Under the pieces are notes generated by a model. The model was not told the origin of the DNA. It made no database searches and worked only from the letters and a program-made list of their open reading frames with translations. This document shows positions 6,964-9,935 of a stretch of 9,935 bases of DNA, in pieces. The position numbers and the translations under genes are program-made. The stretch's first letter is position 1; each line of letters opens with the position of its first letter. The DNA comes from Alphaproteobacteria bacterium. Lineage in GTDB: Bacteria > Pseudomonadota > Alphaproteobacteria > Rhizobiales > Devosiaceae. The stretch is taken from positions 1-9,935 of the forward strand of contig JAHJOS010000424.1 in the NCBI GenBank assembly GCA_018820005.1, written 5' to 3'.

Positions 6964-7407
6964 CTAGACGCCGAAACGTCGATCTGCTTCGTCGGAAAAA
7001 GCCTGCATAATCTCGTCCTGCTTGGCAGCGAAGGCGGGCTCGGCGATAGCGGCAATGAACGGATTGGAGATCTTGAAGTCGATCTCGAACCGAACCCGCG
7101 TCCCCATGCCCTCGGGCTCAAAACGCCAGAGGCTGTTGAGAAATGAAAAGGGTCCGTCAACGGCCTTGGCCGTAATAGTCAACGCCACCGGATCGGCAGC
7201 AACCTGGCTGGTGTAGGACTGAGTGATCGGTCCGAAGTAGAGCGTCATCGTCGCGAGCTTCATACCGCCGTCCGAAGCGCCTGGCGCCGGCCGCACAACC
7301 ATGGCCTTGCAATTGGGTACAAAGCGCGGGTAGTCGGCCAGATCGCTGACGACCTCGAACATGCGCTGCGGCAGATGCGGTACGTGTCGCTCGAAGAAAC
7401 GATTCAT
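6964..7407 (-). CDS. START-domain (SRPBCC) protein of the Coq10/RatA family
   Basis: 147 residues. The N-terminal motif FERHVPHLPQRMFEVVSD followed by LADYPRFVPNCKA (about 4-35) and the later VDGPFSFLNSLWRFEPEG (about 83-100), which matches the family's DGPF...L...W.F pattern, are diagnostic. The fold is a helix-grip pocket. Mitochondrial and alphaproteobacterial Coq10 proteins bind ubiquinone and support respiratory electron transfer; the E. coli relative was named RatA and proposed as a ribosome-association toxin, a role that should not be assumed here. No signal peptide or membrane segment is seen. It begins 42 bases after the lipA stop on the same strand, so lipA and this gene are probably co-transcribed, and this lipA-coq10 pairing is common in Hyphomicrobiales. 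The start is the ATG at 7407 with only a weak AGAAG ribosome site; no better in-frame start is visible. Confidence 0.88.
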   Translation of the reverse strand: MNRFFERHVPHLPQRMFEVVSDLADYPRFVPNCKAMVVRPAPGASDGGMKLATMTLYFGPITQSYTSQVAADPVALTITAKAVDGPFSFLNSLWRFEPEGMGTRVRFEIDFKISNPFIAAIAEPAFAAKQDEIMQAFSDEADRRFGV

Positions 7408-7449
7408 GAGATCAGGCTTCTGGCTTTGTGGCGTTCGGCAACACTGGGC

Positions 7450-8403
7450 CTAGTGGCCAAGCTTGGCGAGGCGGGCGGCCTTGAGAGCGGCGAAATCCTC
7501 GCCAGCATGGTGCGACGAGCGGGTCAGCGGGCTGGACGAGACCAGCGAAAAGCCCTTTGCCGTCGCGACCGTGGCGTAAGATTTGAACTCGTCAGGGGTA
7601 ACAAAGCTGATCAGCGGCGTGTGCTTCTTGGTCGGCTGCAGATACTGCCCGATGGTCAGGAAATCGACGTCCGCGGTGCGCAGATCGTCCATAAGTGCCA
7701 GCACTTCATTCCGCTCTTCACCCAGTCCGACCATGATGCCGGACTTGGTGAACATGGTAGGATCGAGTTCCTTGACCCGCTGCAGCAGGCGGATGGAATG
7801 GAAGTAGCGCGCGCCTGGCCGCACCTTGAGGTAGTTTGACGGCACGGTCTCAAGATTGTGGTTGAACACATCCGGCTTGGCCGCCACGACGATCTCGAGG
7901 GCGCCTTCCTTGCGCAGGAAGTCCGGCGTCAGGATCTCAATGGTCGTCCGCGGATTGCGGGCGCGGATCGCCAGGATCACATCGGCAAAATGCTGAGCCC
8001 CGCCGTCGGCGAGGTCGTCACGATCGACCGACGTGATCACAACATGCGCCAAACCAAGCTTTTCAACGGCTTTGGCAACATTTTCCGGCTCGTTGGGGTC
8101 GAGCGGCCCCGGCATGCCGGTGCGGACATTGCAGAAGGCGCAGGCGCGGGTGCAGATCTCGCCCATGATCATCATGGTGGCGTGCTTCTTGCTCCAGCAT
8201 TCCCCGATATTGGGGCAGCCGGCCTCTTCGCACACGGTGACCAGGCCATGCTCGCGCACGATCTGCTGGGTTTCCTTGTAGATCGGCGAACCGGGCGCCT
8301 TGACCCGGATCCAGTCCGGCTTGCGCAGCACGACGCTGTCGGGCCGGTTGGCCTTTTCAGGGTGCCGCGGCCGGGCGGCGGCTGTATCGATCAGTGTGAC
8401 CAC
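7450..8403 (-). CDS. lipA: Lipoyl synthase LipA (radical SAM)
   Basis: 317 residues. It inserts two sulfurs into protein-bound octanoyl groups to make the lipoyl cofactor of pyruvate and 2-oxoglutarate dehydrogenases and the glycine cleavage system. The auxiliary (sacrificial) iron-sulfur cluster ligands are C58, C63 and C69 (CEEAGCPNIGEC), the radical-SAM cluster ligands are C84, C88 and C91 (CTRACAFC), and the C-terminal RSSHHAGE (295-302) supplies the serine ligand. All are intact. The start is a GTG at 8403 with GGAAGG about ten bases upstream; no in-frame ATG is nearby. It is followed by the START-domain gene and preceded, across the small membrane-protein gene, by lpdA. The lpdA-lipA neighbourhood fits its role in cofactor supply for the 2-oxoacid dehydrogenases. 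A small imperfect hairpin (8439-8456) lies in the 65-base gap upstream. Confidence 0.98.
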   Translation of the reverse strand: MVTLIDTAAARPRHPEKANRPDSVVLRKPDWIRVKAPGSPIYKETQQIVREHGLVTVCEEAGCPNIGECWSKKHATMMIMGEICTRACAFCNVRTGMPGPLDPNEPENVAKAVEKLGLAHVVITSVDRDDLADGGAQHFADVILAIRARNPRTTIEILTPDFLRKEGALEIVVAAKPDVFNHNLETVPSNYLKVRPGARYFHSIRLLQRVKELDPTMFTKSGIMVGLGEERNEVLALMDDLRTADVDFLTIGQYLQPTKKHTPLISFVTPDEFKSYATVATAKGFSLVSSSPLTRSSHHAGEDFAALKAARLAKLGH

Positions 8404-8468
8404 GAGATGTCTGCCTTCCGAACTTTCATCGTCATATCGCGTTGCCGCGGCGACGCTTCAAGGGGTCG

Positions 8469-8726
8469 CTAGCGCGCGATGACGCGGGCGACGGCGATCA
8501 CGACGATGGCGCCGATGGTTGCCGTAATGATTTGACTTATCAGCACATTTCCAATCGGCAGCGAGACGTTGAGCGCCGACAGAAGCCAGCCGCCAACGAA
8601 GGCGCCGATGACGCCGACGATCAGGTTGCGCAGCAGCCCGCCGCCGCCCAGCACCAGCCCGGCCAGCCAGCCGGCCACCAGACCGATGGCGAGAAAGATC
8701 AGCAGTTCCTGCATTCCGATGCTCAT
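8469..8726 (-). CDS. GlsB/YeaQ/YmgE family small membrane protein (transglycosylase-associated protein family)
   Basis: 85 residues, nearly all hydrophobic, with three predicted membrane segments at about 7-27, 33-53 and 60-82. Glycines are spaced in zipper-like patterns (GLVAGWLAGLVLGGGG and GVIGAFVGG), and a short basic end (RVIAR) is probably cytoplasmic. Length and pattern fit the YeaQ/YmgE family, which was named transglycosylase-associated protein on weak grounds; members are often stress-induced, and the molecular role is unknown. The ATG at 8726 has a good GGAGA ribosome site seven bases upstream; a second in-frame ATG four codons later lacks one. It lies between lpdA (260 bases upstream) and lipA (65 bases downstream), all on one strand. 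The upstream gap contains the 11-base repeat array. I saw no EcfG-type GGAAC/CGTT general stress promoter in the correct orientation. Confidence 0.9.
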   Translation of the reverse strand: MSIGMQELLIFLAIGLVAGWLAGLVLGGGGLLRNLIVGVIGAFVGGWLLSALNVSLPIGNVLISQIITATIGAIVVIAVARVIAR

Positions 8727-8986
8727 GGCGGTGTCTCCGAAATCATGCGTTACGTGTTGTGGTGAGGCCTATCCTGCACCCGGTCTGCTTGCTCATAAAG
8801 CGGGCAAAACGGATCAGGGGGCAAACAGCGGGAACTTTGGGGAAAGATCTCGCTGATCGTTGATTTCTATGGATATTTGCAGCGAGCTTGACCGGTATTG
8901 GCCTGTGGCTTGCCTGTGAATATCCTGTGATTTGCCTGCAGTTTGCACGGTGCTTGCCTGTTCAGAGCCTGCCCGGGCAAGCGCGA
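8727..8986. other. lpdA to small-membrane-protein intergenic region
   Basis: A 260-base gap with no convincing open reading frame. From the lpdA side it holds an imperfect palindrome TGCCCGGGCA (8970-8979) just past the lpdA stop, then the degenerate 11-base repeat array (8877-8975), then a GC-rich stretch with two GGGCAAA copies (8802-8808 and 8819-8825), and finally the ribosome site of the small membrane-protein gene. A promoter for that gene is expected between about 8750 and 8870 on the minus strand, but no strong -35/-10 pair is recognisable. Confidence 0.6.
8877..8975. repeat. Degenerate tandem array of about nine 11-base units, consensus TTGCCTGTGnn
   Basis: Cutting the plus strand every 11 bases from 8877 gives TTGCAGCGAGC, TTGACCGGTAT, TGGCCTGTGGC, TTGCCTGTGAA, TATCCTGTGAT, TTGCCTGCAGT, TTGCACGGTGC, TTGCCTGTTCA and GAGCCTGCCCG. 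Exact TTGCCTG occurs at 8910, 8932 and 8954, each 22 bases apart, and CCTG is in phase in six of nine units. The period is not a multiple of three, so it is not a protein repeat. It ends 11 bases from the lpdA stop. An 11-base period is close to one DNA helical turn, so equivalent bases face the same side. A protein-binding array or a decayed minisatellite are both possible; the function is unknown. Confidence 0.75.
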
Positions 8987-9935
8987 CTACATGTTGAGCG
9001 CGCGACCATAGGCATCGAGCACACTTTCCTTCATCGTCTCGCTGAGCGTGGGATGGGGGAAGATCGTGTGGATCAGTTCTTCTTCGGTGGTTTCCAGGTT
9101 CATCGCGATGACGAAACCCTGGATCAGCTCGGTCACTTCGGCCCCCACCATATGGGCGCCCAGCAGCTCGCCGGTCTTGGCGTCGAAAATGGTCTTGACC
9201 AGACCGTCCGGCTCGCCCAGCGCGATGGCCTTGCCATTGCCGATGAATGGGAAGCGGCCCACCTTGATATCACGACCGGCTTCGCGGGCCTTGGCCTCGG
9301 TCATGCCGACGCTGGCCACCTGTGGCTCGCAATAGGTGCAGCCGGGAACCTTGGACTTGTCGAGGCCATGCACCTTCATGCCGGCGATCTTTTCGACCGT
9401 GATGACGGCTTCATGCTCGGCCTTGTGCGCCAGCATGGGCGGGCCGGCCACGTCGCCGATGGCCCAGATGCCATCGATATTGGTCTTGCCATAGCCGTCG
9501 ATGACAATGGCGCCGCGCTCGGTCTTGACCCCGACGGTCTCAAGGCCCAGCCCTTCGATATTGCACATCACCCCGACAGCAGAGATCAGCTTGTCGCCCG
9601 AAATCTGCTGCTTGCTGCCGTCCTTGAGGACGACATGAGCCGTGACGCCGGCAGAGGTCTTTTCGACCTTTTCCACCTTGGTGTCGGTCAGGATCTTGAT
9701 GCCGCGCTTTTCGAGCCGCTTGCGGGCCAGGGCCGAGATCTCGGCGTCTTCCACCGGCATGATCTGCGGCAGCAGCTCGATGATCGTCACCTCGGCGCCC
9801 ATGGAGCGGTAGAAGGAGGCGAATTCGACGCCGATGGCGCCCGAGCCCATCACCACCAGGCTCTTGGGCATGGCGGCCGGCTTCATGGCTTCGAAATAGG
9901 TCCAGATCTTGTCCCCATCGGGCTCAATGCCGGGC
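8987..9935 (-). CDS. lpdA: Dihydrolipoamide dehydrogenase LpdA (E3), C-terminal two thirds (gene continues past the right edge)
   Basis: 315 residues are in the window, read without a stop from the right edge; the full family length is about 465-480. The missing first third would hold the FAD-binding GxGxxG and the redox-active CxxxxC disulfide. Present are the NAD-binding VVMGSGAIGVEFASFYRSMG (fragment residues 27-46), the second FAD contact AIGDVAGPPMLAHKAEHEA (about 158-176) with D161, the family-typical PGCTYCEPQVASVG, and the dimer-interface catalytic dyad H294 and E299 in FPHPTLSE. E3 re-oxidises dihydrolipoamide on the E2 subunit and passes electrons to NAD. Position upstream of lipA suggests it is the pyruvate dehydrogenase E3 following pdhA-pdhB-pdhC, which would lie past the right edge; this is inferred from usual gene order. 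An internal ATG at 9886 is not the start, since conserved-looking sequence continues upstream of it. Confidence 0.97.
   Translation of the reverse strand, partial: PGIEPDGDKIWTYFEAMKPAAMPKSLVVMGSGAIGVEFASFYRSMGAEVTIIELLPQIMPVEDAEISALARKRLEKRGIKILTDTKVEKVEKTSAGVTAHVVLKDGSKQQISGDKLISAVGVMCNIEGLGLETVGVKTERGAIVIDGYGKTNIDGIWAIGDVAGPPMLAHKAEHEAVITVEKIAGMKVHGLDKSKVPGCTYCEPQVASVGMTEAKAREAGRDIKVGRFPFIGNGKAIALGEPDGLVKTIFDAKTGELLGAHMVGAEVTELIQGFVIAMNLETTEEELIHTIFPHPTLSETMKESVLDAYGRALNM

Noticed and set aside
8439..8456. Imperfect hairpin between the small membrane-protein gene and lipA
   Set aside because: It has only six good pairs around a small GC loop with no T-run; too weak to call a terminator in sequence this rich in GC.
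8802..8825. Two GGGCAAA copies 17 bases apart
   Set aside because: They are short, flanked by simple G-rich sequence and without symmetry; chance is a sufficient explanation, although they share the TTGCC core of the nearby array on the other strand.
8831..8863. GGAAC followed by CGTT, resembling an alphaproteobacterial EcfG stress promoter
   Set aside because: The spacing is 22 bases rather than 16-17, and it points toward the lpdA 3' end, not toward the small membrane-protein gene.
9884..9886. Internal ATG as the start of a short lpdA
   Set aside because: The frame continues upstream to the window edge with sensible LpdA-like residues, so this is an internal methionine and the gene is cut only by the window boundary.

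Overview
The window looks like chromosomal core sequence from a GC-rich alphaproteobacterium of the order Hyphomicrobiales (rhizobia, Brucella and Devosia relatives). Three things support this: the fused ispDF gene, the order dusB-ntrB-ntrC-ntrY, and the order lpdA - small membrane protein - lipA - START-domain protein next to cinA/pncC and ispDF. The codon-level character of the proteins resembles Devosia-like genomes, but the genus is an inference I cannot confirm without a search. No mobile element, tRNA, rRNA, CRISPR array or prophage gene is visible.

Left part (1-4520, all on the minus strand, so read from right to left): dusB, ntrB and ntrC form a tight operon, each junction being a 4-base ATGA stop/start overlap. 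After a 165-base gap comes the 5' part of ntrY, which runs off the left edge. NtrB/NtrC is the cytoplasmic nitrogen-sensing two-component pair. NtrY is the membrane sensor kinase of the second nitrogen-related pair, and its partner ntrX would be expected beyond the left edge.

Middle (4521-6418): a 199-base divergent intergenic region separates dusB from the plus-strand pair ispDF and pncC (cinA C-terminal type), which overlap by 11 bases. IspDF carries out two steps of the MEP isoprenoid pathway. PncC recycles nicotinamide mononucleotide. A stem-loop at 6430-6461 lies in the convergent gap that follows.

Right part (6518-9935, minus strand, read from right to left): lpdA (3' two thirds, dihydrolipoamide dehydrogenase), a small YeaQ/GlsB-type membrane protein, lipA (lipoyl synthase), a START-domain (Coq10/RatA-like) protein and a small VOC-fold protein. 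LpdA and LipA are linked: LipA makes the lipoyl cofactor that LpdA re-oxidises in the 2-oxoacid dehydrogenase complexes.

Most of the window is ordinary housekeeping DNA. The most unusual structure is a degenerate array of about nine 11-base units (consensus TTGCCTGTGnn) at 8877-8975, between the lpdA stop codon and the small membrane-protein gene. No gene feature explains it. I found no convincing undescribed multi-gene system.
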